From NCBI RefSeq assembly GCF_029761915.1, contig NZ_CP121695.1:1240001-1304000 (forward strand): DNA of 64,000 nucleotides, read 5' to 3'. A model generated the notes under the pieces. The model was not told the origin of the DNA. It saw nothing but the letters and a program-made list of their open reading frames with translations, and made no database searches. Origin of the DNA: Bradyrhizobium sp. CB1650. GTDB lineage: Bacteria > Pseudomonadota > Alphaproteobacteria > Rhizobiales > Xanthobacteraceae. Shown here one piece after another: positions 20,630 to 30,742 of the stretch. The translations under genes were made by a program, and so were the position numbers. The stretch's first letter is position 1, and each line of letters starts with the position of its first letter.

Positions 20630-21793
20630 TCACTCGGCGGCAGCCGTCTCGACCGACTTGGCGCGCACCTGCAGCAGCGACAGCGCGGCCAAGCTTAGAC
20701 CGGCCGTGACAGCAACGATGCCTCTGCCCAACGGATCGATCAGCAATCCGATCAGAACCGGCGCCAGCGGCTGCGCGATCCGCGACGGCGCGCCGATCAA
20801 GCCGAGCCGGTATGCGTAGTTCTCGGGTCCGAAGATCGCGAGCGGCAGCGTCCCGCGCGCAATGGTGAGAATGCCGTTGCCCGCACCGTGCAGCAACGCG
20901 AAAATCGCCGCGGCCCCACCACCAAATGCACCGATCACGATCGCGCCGATCGGATGCGTCAAGCAAGCGAGTCGCGTCGACACCAGCGGATGGAAGCGGC
21001 CAAGCACGCTGGCCTCCAGCACGCGGGCGGCGACCTGCGCGGGGCCGATCATCATGCCGGCGAAGACGGCCTGAGCGGGCGTCGCGCCGAACGTCTCGAC
21101 GATGCGCGGCAGATGCGCCGCCATTGTGGACGTCACGGTCCAGGCGGCGGCGAAGGTGAATGACAGCAATACCATGGTCCGGTCAATCCGGATGTACGGC
21201 TTGACCGTCGAGCCCTGCGTCGCCGCGGCCCTTTCCGCGCGAGGCAGCATCAGGTTCAACGGCAAACCGATCACGATGTGCGCCGCCGTCCATGCGAAGC
21301 AGGTCTCCTGCCATCCGATGGTCTCGAGGCCGAGAGAGCTCAGGGGCCAGCCGACCGTGCTGGCAAAGCCGGCGATGAGCGTGATGCCGGTGATGGCGCC
21401 CCGCGCATCGCTGCCGTAGATGCGGCCCAAGGCGCCGAAGGCGGCGTCGTAGAGGCCGAGACCCATGCCGATGCCGAGCAACAGCCAGGCGGTCGACATC
21501 ATCCAGATCGACGTCGATACGCCGAGCAGAGCCAGACCCGCTGCGAGAACGATGTTCGAGATGCAGAGCACCTGCCGTCCGCCAACGCGGTCGATCTGTC
21601 GCCCGACCCTCGGGCCTAACAGTCCGGAGATGACGAGCGAGGCCGAGAAGGCCGCGAAGAACCAGTTCGACGAGATGCCGAGATCGCGCGCAATCGGATC
21701 GGCCAGGATGGCGGGCAGGTAGTAGCTCGATCCCCACGCGAGCGTTTGGGCGGTACCAAGCGCCGCGACGATGCCGAGTCGTGATCGATCCAC
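20630..21793 (-). CDS. MFS transporter
   Basis: This 387-residue protein has about twelve hydrophobic segments. The MFS signature between helices 2 and 3 is GPRVGRQIDRVGGR, and there is a gene-typical start MDRSRLGIVAALGTAQTLAW. The family is arabinose-efflux-like major facilitator; the substrate cannot be read. The reading frame is intact. It lies directly downstream of an MFS remnant and upstream of a cyclase remnant on the same strand, all of which look like ordinary chromosomal genes rather than defence cargo. Confidence 0.8.
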   Translation of the reverse strand: MDRSRLGIVAALGTAQTLAWGSSYYLPAILADPIARDLGISSNWFFAAFSASLVISGLLGPRVGRQIDRVGGRQVLCISNIVLAAGLALLGVSTSIWMMSTAWLLLGIGMGLGLYDAAFGALGRIYGSDARGAITGITLIAGFASTVGWPLSSLGLETIGWQETCFAWTAAHIVIGLPLNLMLPRAERAAATQGSTVKPYIRIDRTMVLLSFTFAAAWTVTSTMAAHLPRIVETFGATPAQAVFAGMMIGPAQVAARVLEASVLGRFHPLVSTRLACLTHPIGAIVIGAFGGGAAAIFALLHGAGNGILTIARGTLPLAIFGPENYAYRLGLIGAPSRIAQPLAPVLIGLLIDPLGRGIVAVTAGLSLAALSLLQVRAKSVETAAAE

Positions 21794-21820
21794 TTGCAGT
21801 CTCCTTCTATCCGCATTCCG

Positions 21821-22403
21821 TCATTTCGCGGGCATCGCGTTTTTCGTTTCGCCGGCGCGGGCCCAGAGCAGTGCGAGCGGGCCCATCGCGATTCCGACCG
21901 CGAGTACGGTGAAGACCAGCATCCATCCCGCGGCGCTCTGCCGACCGCCCGCGAGATCGAGCGCCACGCCCGTTCCCCAGACGCCGGCGGCCGAAAGCCC
22001 GAAGCCCACGGTGGAGTGAAGGGCGAGCGTCGCACCGCGATGCTCGCGGGTCGCGGCGGCCGACATGCCGGCGGTCAGCGCGCCGGAGTCGGCCGGAACG
22101 GTCAGACCGTAGACGAGAAGCAAGACTGCGACGGCCCACGCCGGCGCACCGACGTTCAAACCGATCAGCACCGCCACCGACGCGGAGGCGATCATCACCG
22201 CCGTGATGGCCCGGTGGCGGCCGAATTTCAGCGCGGCTTCGTTGCCGAGAATGCTGGCGGGCGCGGAAACGACGGCGAATACGAAGCTCACGGCGACCGG
22301 CGACATCCACGACGGGGCACCTTGGTGCGCCATCACGTAGGTCCAGAATCCCACCAACCAGGTCCTAACGCCGTAGAGCTTGAAGCAGTGCGCGCCGTAA
22401 GTG
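21821..22403 (-). pseudogene. MFS transporter, 5'-truncated
   Basis: The frame covers roughly the C-terminal half of a major facilitator: YGAHCFKLYGVRTWLVGFWT, followed by six hydrophobic segments and the stop after NAMPAK. Coding similarity continues 5' of the first possible start up to about 22400, then stops abruptly at a junction with unrelated sequence. The first six membrane helices are missing, so this copy cannot be functional. It precedes the intact MFS gene by 27 bp. Confidence 0.65.
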
Positions 22404-22687
22404 TCTCGATCGTCGACAATCGTGAAAAAAAACCTGACACTTGCGTCGCAGAATGGACGTGGTCAGGGAGCGGAGGAACTCAGAACGGCTCACAAACGGT
22501 AGTTGTCGATCTGAAATCAGTCTCAGGCGAGACTCTTGAGTCTCTGGCGTTTCCACTCGACCGCAGTCATTGCTACTATCCCGGCAACCCACAGCGTTTT
22601 GCTGGTGATTTGAAGAATGGCGCAAGTCTAGTGGCAAGCATCCAGGTCTTGGTGACCGCAGTCGAAGGCAGGCAGGGCCGCTGTTGA
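22403..22687 (+). pseudogene. Orphan coding-like fragment
   Basis: The plus frame from about 22403 to TGA 22685-22687 reads as a plausible soluble domain end (CVAEWTWSGSGGTQNGS, then TVVVDLKSVSGETLESLAFP, LDRSHCYYPGNPQRFAGDL). No start codon with a ribosome site is visible, and the upstream part of the same frame is antisense to the MFS remnant. It is probably the 3' piece of a gene cut at the 22.4 kb junction. The family is unknown. Confidence 0.3.
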
Positions 22688-22725
22688 GCTGGCCAGCACC
22701 CACGGCGGCTCCACGCAGCGCGGCG

Positions 22726-25700
22726 CTAAGAAATCTCTACATCGGGCGGCCATGGCCGCTCGGACATCACGTCGGGGTGCCGCGTATCGTTGGCTGCGAT
22801 ACCATGTTCATCCCGAAGCTTGTCGATGGCCTCCAGGCATCTTTTCGCGATGGTCGCTTCCGTCGGCGAACCGTTGAGCAGATCGAAGAGCGCCTTGCGC
22901 AAACTTCCTACCGGAGCAGGATAGATGCTGTACGAATTCGAGCCTTCGGCGACAGGCACCTTGTCAACCGCCACGGCTTCTACGGCTCGCGCCATCTGCC
23001 CATCATAGGCCTGGCTGTTCGCAGCGTACTTCTTGACCATGGCAAGAAGATCTTCGTCGCTTGCCGCTTCGCCAAAGAAATGCTCCAGCATCGTCCGGCC
23101 TAGACCGTTGCCAACCGTCTGGTACCGCCTCCTCAACTGATGCTTCAGCTCAGGAAGGCTTTGCGCATATTCCGCCAATTGGCGGCCGACATGCCACGCG
23201 TCGGCACCGTGAGGTTCAGTCCCCAAGATGCGCTCGATAAACAGATCGACGTAGAGGAGCACGGACTCGAGAGTGCCTCGGTTGAGGATCGCCTGCATCC
23301 ACGCATGCTCGTCGGCGATATCCTTGTGCGCGCGTGCAAGGCTCGTTAGCAGAGCTATACCCGCTGCATCCGGCGCGGCGGCTACCGCGGTTAACACGCG
23401 TTCCCACCGTTGCGCCCAGTCGCGGCCGTAGAATGCCTTGACCTTTGTCAAGCCATCGAACACGGCTTCTGGACGTGTCGTGAATGGCAGCAGCTCAAGC
23501 CACGGCTCGATTTCCCAAGTATTTTGCCGCTTGTGCCACGCTGTCGTCGGATCACTCCCCGCCGCGGCCAGTCGATTGCGCCCATGACGAGGTCGGCATC
23601 AATGATCTGTCCATCCAGAACCATAGCGGCAAGGAGGGTTTGTTTGGCCGCCGAGGGCTGCGGCAAGCCCAAGACACGAGCGATCAGCTCATCATGATCC
23701 TCGTGCGGCATGCTTAGCGCAACGCGAGCCAAGCTGATTGCGAGCGTTTGGTCCTCTTTCTCCGCCTCCGACTTCGCCAACCGATCTATCGCGGCGAAGA
23801 TCGGCTTGGCGAGCGCATCCAATGGCTTCGGTCTCGGCGATATCGCGCGAGCCTTGCGTGCTGCCCCTACTTCATCGAACCACGGCCACCGACGATGCCA
23901 GCCTGGCTCAGGCACATTGAGTTGCCGGTCCGAAATCGATTTCAGAACGACCGCGGCCGAAAAACCAAACGCCCTGTCTTCGAGATACTGGGCGGCAACC
24001 GCGGCCACTTCATCGCCGCCGATGCGGATAAAAGCGGCTCGATATTGATTGTCATAGAGCGTGCTTGCGTCAGATGCCGCCTCGATATTGCCGCGTCTTC
24101 TGGCCTCCATGTAGCCAGCGCGCGCCACTCTTAGGCGTAACAGATCTTCGTCCAGCAGCCGCTTTAGGTCGGGCACGAGTTCCGGCAAACCCAAGCGCCC
24201 GATCGCGTTCGATACCTCGTTAAGGTCATGTCTTTTTCCGGCCGGCGCTGCAATCACGGTGTCGACCCAGCGTCGCAGACGGTTAATCCATGCGTTCTTA
24301 GTTACCGGATCGATCGCTAGCGCCACCTTGCGATCCTCGTGCTCGGCCCCATGGTCAGCGACCAGCGAAGCCAGAGATAAAATGACGCCGAGATCGTCTG
24401 AATCCGCCTTCCGCAGGATGGCTGCTGCGAAAATGGGATCGCGCGTGCCGCGGATTCTATCCTTGAGACGACGGCGCTCCTCACTGAGCGGGCGATCGTT
24501 CGGTGCCGCGCGCAAAGCTTGTGCGCACACCAGAAATTTCTCGATCAGTGCGTCGATGGTCTTTGGGCCAGCCATAATCGCAGCGGCATTGAGGTCGCGA
24601 TTCTCGCGGCTTGCATCGAGAATGGAGTCGGCGATCGGTCTCTCGTCGGTCACATCCAAGTTCAGAAGAAGCTCGGTCGCGCGGTATGGCAGTTCAAGAC
24701 CAGCCTCCAGGCGTTGACGGAGCCCTTGCGAGACCGCCTGCGGCGCACGCTGTTGCGCGAAATACAGTGAGCCACTTTGCCGGTCGTTGACTCGAAACCG
24801 CGGGTCGGCAATCGCGGCCGCGATCGCCGCGTCGCGCCCAGAGTCATCGGCGGGCTGTTGAAGAAGAAGGCGCAGCCGCTCCGTTGGTTCAGTCGCCTGT
24901 TCAAGAGCCACCATTCGAATGGTGCTTAGTTTCTCAGCGATCTCTGCGTCCTGGATATCGTCCGCGTAGGCGCGCCTGGCGACCAGCTCCCACGTCTCTT
25001 CGTGTGCAACTGACAGCAAGGCCGCGACATGGCGCTCGGCCAGCCGAAACTGAAGATGTTGGACGACATCCGCCTGGACCTTTGGGCTCGGATCGACCTT
25101 CGCCAGCTCGACCGCCAGATCCATTCCGTCCACGTCGCTCTCGCCGGCGATCAACCCGAGCAGGTCTTTCCGCGTGTCCTCGGGAAGCTCGGCGACCTTC
25201 GTCTGCACATCGGGACCGAGGACTCCTGGACGAAAGCGCGGCGCGATGCGTAAAGTCGGGATCAGTGTTTGCCTGTCGCTGCTCGACGCGAGCGGCCAAA
25301 TCTGCGGCGCGAATTCGGGGCGGCCCGTCATGATCATGAAACGCACGGCACGATCCACCCTTTCGGCTCTGTGCCAACGTGCCACGAAGGACATGATATC
25401 GCTGCCTACGAGATCCCACACTGCTGATGCCGCGCGATAGATCATCTCGGCCGCCAACATAGGATCAATAGGCAAGGCCAGGTGCACGGCATGTGCAACA
25501 ATCTCGGCATCGCCCTTCTCGCGTGAGAGCCGTTCTGCCGCGAACCAGACGGATTCCTCCCAGGTTGGCTGATCCAGAATCGCGGCGCGCAGCCGCACGC
25601 GGGCGCCGGCGTCGCCCTTGGCGGCCGCCTGCATCAACTCCGTGACCCTGTGGCTGGCATACCATTCCTGGAATTGCTGATGTTGAAACGCGATGCCGCC

Positions 25701-27131
25701 GCCGGAGCGCATCAAGGTGTGATGGCTTGTCAACGCTTCAAGAACTGAAGCCGGCTCCAGCGGCGCGGCAATCTGACCTCGCTCACGCAGACTGGCGGCC
25801 GTGGTGGTCACAATCCGGCGCGCATCGGCCTCGGACATTGTGGTTGCGCCGACAGCATTGAGATGACTCGCCAGCTCCGTCAGAATCTCCGTGTGGCATC
25901 CCAGCAGTGCCGAATGCAAGGCCTCGGCATGATCACCCGCCTTCTCATGCTGCTGGACGAACAAGCGCAGCACGGCTTCCTTGGTATCCGGCATGGCGCC
26001 TTGTGCGCCGCCGCTAACCAGGGCAGACAGGTACAAAGGCGTCGCGATCAACGCGCGAACGCCTGGCGTCCGCCATGCGTTATCGACCATCTTCCTGCCA
26101 GCAGCGCCATCAAGCGCGTCCGAGATCGAAATCTGCTGATCCTCGGACAGCGGTTCGATCTCGACCCGTGGCCCGGATATCGGAACATCGAGTGCTTGCC
26201 GCCGCGTCGTGACGATAATGCGCAAATCGGGCCAGTCGCGACGGATTTGCCCGATCTCGATACGCAGTCGCTTGTGGGCGTCGGGAGCAAGCTCGTTCCA
26301 ACCGTCGAGCAACAGCAGAAGCCGGCCGCGATGGGCAAGTGCGCCAATCTCGTCGGCGCTCGTCGTCCGGAAAGCAGCGCGTTGATGCAAGCTGGCAAGC
26401 AGCCCTGCTGATCCCGCGGACCAATCACCCAGCCTGAAATACAGCGGGACGATCGAATAGGCCGTGAGCGCATGCCCGGCCAGTTGCAGGAGCGTCGTGG
26501 TCTTGCCCGTGCCAGGCGGCGCTACGATCGTCACGTCAGGCGCGACCTCGATAGCCAGCGGCAATTTTCCGATGCTGAAAGATGGTGCGGCGCTGTCGCC
26601 GTCTATCCTTAGAGTGAGCTCAACTGTCGCACCTGACCAAAGTGGCCCGCGCTTACGCGTTGCAAGGTCGTTTGTTGCGGCAGTATGAACCTTCTCGAAT
26701 ATCGTGTCGAACGCGGCATCAACAGGTCGATCATCTGCCGCGATCGCCGCGCTGACGCGTGCAGCCTCCTCGGCAATGGCTGCATTTGGTGCGACAAGCT
26801 CGCGGAAAGCCTGTGCTTGCGCGTCATGCTTCCATTTGACCAATTGCTCAACGGTAAACTGGTTGGGATCTGCGTCGACCAACCTCCCGCAATTCTGACA
26901 AAGCCATAGCCCGTTTTCCTTGCTCCGCCGCGCCTCCGGCGCCTGGGCGGCATTGTAGCGAGGGCCGCCTGGAGAGGCCGCGCAGATGTGTGCCGCCACG
27001 CCTATGATGATCGTCCCATCCTGGGCTGCATTGGCGCCGAGAGTCGGTCGCCGGCAGTCGGGATTCGAGCAACGGTAAGCGACGCCCTTGGCAATCTCGG
27101 TAACGGTTCGCTTGGTGAAGTCGTCGCGCAC
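22726..27131 (-). pseudogene. HNH-NACHT NTPase, frameshifted
   Basis: The GTG start at 27131 opens a 1227-residue frame with a zinc-ribbon HNH-like domain. It comprises Cys21/Cys26, His49 in GVAAHI, Asn73, and Cys78/Cys81 in LCQNCGRLVD; the third motif position is Gly, not His. A NACHT-type NTPase follows: Walker A APPGTGKT (204-211) and Walker B LLLLLDGWNE (Asp276). A long helical C-terminus comes next. At about 23556-23560 (run of Cs on the plus strand) the frame shifts; after a one-base correction it continues EPWLELLPFTTRPEAVFDGL into the frame ending at 22726, for about 1468 residues. bNACHT proteins are antiphage sensors. The break removes about 290 C-terminal residues of the sensor region. 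Confidence 0.75.
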
Positions 27132-27296
27132 GTGCCGCCCAAAACTCTAGTGGTCGTTTTCCGGCCCCGTGCCAAGAAAAGACGAATCCTTTATAAAGCC
27201 AATAACATAGAAAGCCCACTGCTGCACGCTCACGCGATTGTCGTTGTTTCTTAGCGCGGTGTTCGGCAGAACCGATCATCTCTTGCCAGATCATCA

Positions 27297-28028
27297 ATGC
27301 CAAAAGTTGTCCCGAGCCAGATCGTAAGCGACGGCATGTTCGGCGCCAGCCGAAGCGAAGTCGATGCCGGCGCCGTCACATATGTTTACCGCGCCGAAGT
27401 CCACGCGCTGCTAGGTCTTCTCGACCAAGTTCCAAGCGAATTGGTCGATCTGGCGACGATGGACTATCTAGAGTATTCGCGATGTCGCGCAGTGCTTGCG
27501 ACTTCGCTTGCACTCTGGAACGTTGGCGATACTCGGCCTGCACGAGATGTCGGTGGCAAGGACGCGGTCGAGTGAATCCGCCGGCTCATGATGCGCTGTC
27601 ATGACGAGCTGCCCCCGCCAGAGCCTGAACTGCCCTTTATTGCGGACATCGATGTTCGCTTTGGCATCGAGGATCGCATTCGCGCCGCGTGGACCGACTT
27701 CAACGCCCGCGAATGGATGGGGGCAACCGTTTTTGCCGGTGCGGCCCTGGAAGCACTTCTTCTCTGGGCGTTAAAGCAGGTCACACTTACGAACGCGTCA
27801 AAACGGCCGCTCGATCAGCTACATCTCGCTGACCTGATCAGCCTTGCTACGTCAAATGGTGTGATCGATGCCGCGACGGAACAACAGGCAAGCCTTGCCA
27901 AAGACGCGCGCAATCTTGTCCATCCCGGCCGAGCGCTGCGGTCGGGCGAGGCTTGCACCGCGCTCGCGGCGCTTGCCGCGGTCTATCGCCTCATTGACCA
28001 ATTAAGAAAGCTAGTGGTCTCGCCTTGA
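27297..28028 (+). pseudogene. HEPN-like helical protein with in-frame stop
   Basis: Two frames, 27297-27575 and 27588-28028, are in the same phase and separated only by TGA at 27573-27575. CGA to TGA would explain it, giving DAVERIRRLMM across the join. The C-terminal half is helical with AREWMGATVFAGAALEALLL and a KDARNLVHPGR segment (Arg-x3-His), which recalls HEPN-type helical bundles. Restored length would be 243 residues. The N-terminal half (ASRSEVDAGAVTYVYRAEVH) is of unknown fold. It is followed at 68 bp by another broken gene on the same strand. The HEPN assignment is tentative. Confidence 0.5.
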
Positions 28029-28096
28029 GGGCATATTCCCTGCAACGCAGGACTCACTTAACATCTTTCGCTTTATAGAGGCGATCCGAACACAAC

Positions 28097-29432
28097 ATGC
28101 CAGTTTATGCACGTCGCCGTTTGCAGGCGATGCTCAACGATCTTGCGCCCCTCCTGACCGTGGAAAAGGCCGCCGATCTCCTGGCGAGGTTGGAGCACAA
28201 GAACGCGAAGGACGCGCTCGCGGAAGAAGTTGAGCTGAGCCTCCTTTGGAGCATTGAGCAGGTCGCTGATCTCGAAATAGATCCGGTCCTGGCAAATTCC
28301 AGCGCTCGGCCAGATGCATTCACGCGCACACTATTTCCGCGTGGTCCTGCGCTCGTTGAAATCAGGGCGGTGTCCGACGACACGTTTTCTGGAAAGGACT
28401 TGATGAATCGAGCGGCTGACAAGATCGGACATTTTTGTAATCGCCAGCGAAAGAAATCCGGGTCTCACCTCTACTACCGCTTTATGGAGGCGCGGAGACG
28501 TGAGGGAGGTCAATTGCGCCGTGTCCGTCGCGTCACAAAGGATTTTGAGCTTACCGCCGTCCTCGAGAAAAAATTGAAAGATTGGGTTACGGCACCCGAT
28601 TGGCCACATCCTCAAACCCTTCAGCTTACCGACGAACAAATAGACGTCGTTATTGAGTGGCGCAAATTTGTCCATCCCGAAGGACGTGTCTTCTGCTCAA
28701 TGCCTCCGATTGCCGATCACATTGAAGATAATCCCGTTTATAGCGCTCTGCGTTCCAAGGAACGCCAGCTTTCTAAGTCAGAAGCCGGTGTGCTCAAGTG
28801 CATTTTCTTGGGTGACGCGGGTTGCTACATGCTTCGCGAGCTGAAACCTCTTGGCGGTTTTCAGGTCAGCGGGCGAACAGGTGATCAACTATTTTCTTCA
28901 ACGCTCCAAGGTGGACCTTGTTTGCGTATTCTCCCCGTACAGAAATTGGGGATCGTTTATGCCAGCAGGCTCCAATTCTCCTAAATGGAAAGTGACTCTC
29001 TTTGAACGCGAGCCGTCCGCGCAGCGAGACGCCGAATACGAGAGGCTCAACCGCATCGCGCTAGGATTGCCGCAGCCACAGCTTGAAGGGTACCAAGCGC
29101 GTTCCTGGCACAGGCAAGGTCTCTTCGATCCGCAGGGTAAGGGGATTTATCTCGGGACTACCTTCACAACAAAAGGAGGTTTCAACATGTCGATCAGTAT
29201 CTCGTCGCGTATGGTGCTCGAACTACTGGCCGGTCGCATAACCCAGGAACAATTTCAGAATTATGCGTTCCGGGGCGACAAGTTTTTCGAACAGCAGCTC
29301 AAAGCTGGCTGCACCATTCAAACGGCCGGCTTGGAAAAAGGAGGGCTGGACAGGACGACGATCAACTGGTTTTCGAGCTTGAGCCTGACTGGGGTGCGAG
29401 ACCACTCCGCAATCCAAAGCTTTAGGGCCTAG
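28097..29432 (+). pseudogene. Hypothetical island protein, frameshifted
   Basis: The first frame (to 28984) and the overlapping second frame (ending 29432) join if one G is removed from the GGG at about 28874, giving QVSGEQVINYFLQRSKVDLV. The restored protein is about 445 residues. The N-terminal third includes ARPDAFTRTLFPRGPALVEI, which has the spacing of a PD-(D/E)XK core but with Arg where the Lys should be. The C-terminal third (QARSWHRQGLFDPQGKG) is unassigned. There is no known family. It likely worked together with the upstream gene. Confidence 0.5.
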
Positions 29433-29455
29433 TCGCCCTAGCCTGCGGGGCGGCC

Positions 29456-30046
29456 TTACGATCGTGCAAAAGCAACGAGCGGTCCGAGATCATGGTTGTC
29501 GGCAGCCCGAAGCGCAGCGATATAAGTCGCACGAGCGGCGCCAGCACTCTGTAAGTCGGCGCCTCCCCATGTGAAGCGTTGGCCGCTAAGCTGCACGATC
29601 AACACATCAGCAGCCAATCGTGACCAGCGGCCTTTGCCGTTTGGAAACGGATGTACGGATACCAGGCGGTGATGGAAGCGAACGACAAGTTCGTCGGGCG
29701 GGTAGGTGTTGTTCTCGACCCAATACCTTACGTCATCGAGCACCTGGCGCAGCGAAACTTCGATCAGATGTGGCGCGACGCCGAGATTGCGCTCCGTCGT
29801 TCGAAATTTGCCTGCCCAGCGCCAGACACGTTCGAACATGCGCCGATGCAAGCTCTTGAGAAAACTTTCCCGCGTCGCAACCTTCCGGCGGCCGAACGCC
29901 CAGCGGTTTGCCGTCGCGATATTCTGCTGCTCAAGTTCGTTCAGTTCGCTACGCAAAGTGATGTGGGTCGGGATGAGATCCTCACGCTCTTCCGGTGACA
30001 GCGGTGTCGCGTGATCGTCGGCGGCGTGCAGATCAGTATCAGTCAT
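29456..30046 (-). CDS. Fic-domain protein, mobile mystery protein B type
   Basis: This 196-residue protein carries the Fic motif as HPFPNGKGR (His132 to Arg140). The canonical acidic residue at position 5 of the motif is Asn here. Fic proteins transfer AMP or other groups to hydroxyl side chains. The preceding segment RERVWRWAG-like (FERVWRWAGKFRTTERNLGV) and the short length fit the mobile mystery protein B family, which always accompanies an HTH partner. It overlaps that partner by four bases (ATGA) and is translated second. The pair probably forms a toxin-antitoxin-like unit. Confidence 0.8.
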   Translation of the reverse strand: MTDTDLHAADDHATPLSPEEREDLIPTHITLRSELNELEQQNIATANRWAFGRRKVATRESFLKSLHRRMFERVWRWAGKFRTTERNLGVAPHLIEVSLRQVLDDVRYWVENNTYPPDELVVRFHHRLVSVHPFPNGKGRWSRLAADVLIVQLSGQRFTWGGADLQSAGAARATYIAALRAADNHDLGPLVAFARS

Positions 30047-30495
30047 TCGTCATCCCAGAGACGCGCGGGGCGTTTCAACAAATCCTCGATCGCTTGCTCC
30101 CGAAGCGCGCGGGCAGCCTGATTGTCCTCCACAGCTTGGTCCTCAAGCCGCATCGTCTGCTCGATAGCTCGTGATTGCCGTTCAGCGACCTCGGCAGCTC
30201 GCTTGGTTACAACTTCTGCGAGGGGACGCTCGGGCACAAGCACATAGACCAGCCGGCAGCCGAGAGCCTCAGCCGCGCGTTGAAGCGTATTGAGGGTTAC
30301 ACTGCCGCCTTGCTCGGATTTTTCAAGTTCCACGATGCGTGGCTGCGATACCCCCAGTCGCTTTGCATACTGGGCTGTCGTCATGCCGAGTGCGTCCCGG
30401 ATCGCGCGAATCCAGCCCTTGGGAGGGCGCTGTGTATGCGAAAGCGCGCGGAGCGCGGCAAAGCGGCTGTCGAGATGGCGGATGGCGTCTTTCAT
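30043..30495 (-). CDS. HTH regulator, mobile mystery protein A type
   Basis: This 150-residue protein has an XRE-type HTH at about residues 30-85 (IRDALGMTTAQYAKRLGVSQ and then PRIVELEKSEQGG). A charged helical C-terminus ends PARLWDDE. The PKGWIRAIRDALGM segment and the pairing with a Fic protein are characteristic of the mobile mystery protein A/B pair. It likely represses its own promoter; several TATAAGA-type half sites lie just upstream. It is the first gene of the operon. Confidence 0.8.
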   Translation of the reverse strand: MKDAIRHLDSRFAALRALSHTQRPPKGWIRAIRDALGMTTAQYAKRLGVSQPRIVELEKSEQGGSVTLNTLQRAAEALGCRLVYVLVPERPLAEVVTKRAAEVAERQSRAIEQTMRLEDQAVEDNQAARALREQAIEDLLKRPARLWDDE

Positions 30496-30742
30496 ACGAT
30501 AAGGTATAGCATATAGTTGATTGCTAAATCTATAAGATATATGTTATTAACATGGCAATATGGAATAACCTATGTCTTATAGACAAAATCATAAGAGATA
30601 TCTTATTGAAATTATTCAGTCTTGGTCGGCATGGATTGAGTCTTGGCAAGTGGATTGCTGCATCCAACAGTTGAGATTGTTCCCTTAATGTTCTAGTTTG
30701 CTTCATCTCTGCCGGTCATCGGCTCACATCTGACATCCGCCT
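30496..30742 (-). promoter_or_regulatory. AT-rich operator/promoter region with repeated half-sites
   Basis: The stretch is strikingly AT-rich for this genome. It contains a 16-bp perfect palindrome ATAAGAGATATCTTAT at 30591-30606, plus TATAAGATAT at 30531, GTCTTATAGAC at 30574-30584 and ATAAGGTAT at 30500. The repeated TATAAGA/TCTTATA half-sites suggest cooperative binding by the HTH protein. The divergent gene at 30743 may share this control region. Confidence 0.5.

Noticed and set aside
27297..28028. TGA at 27573 as a selenocysteine codon
   Set aside because: No SECIS-like hairpin was seen after the codon, and a CGA to TGA change in an Arg-rich stretch is simpler.
30043..30495. Classical toxin-antitoxin pair such as HigBA or Fic-FicA
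   Set aside because: The partner is a larger HTH protein with the mobile mystery A layout, not the short antitoxin with the inhibitory helix of FicA type.
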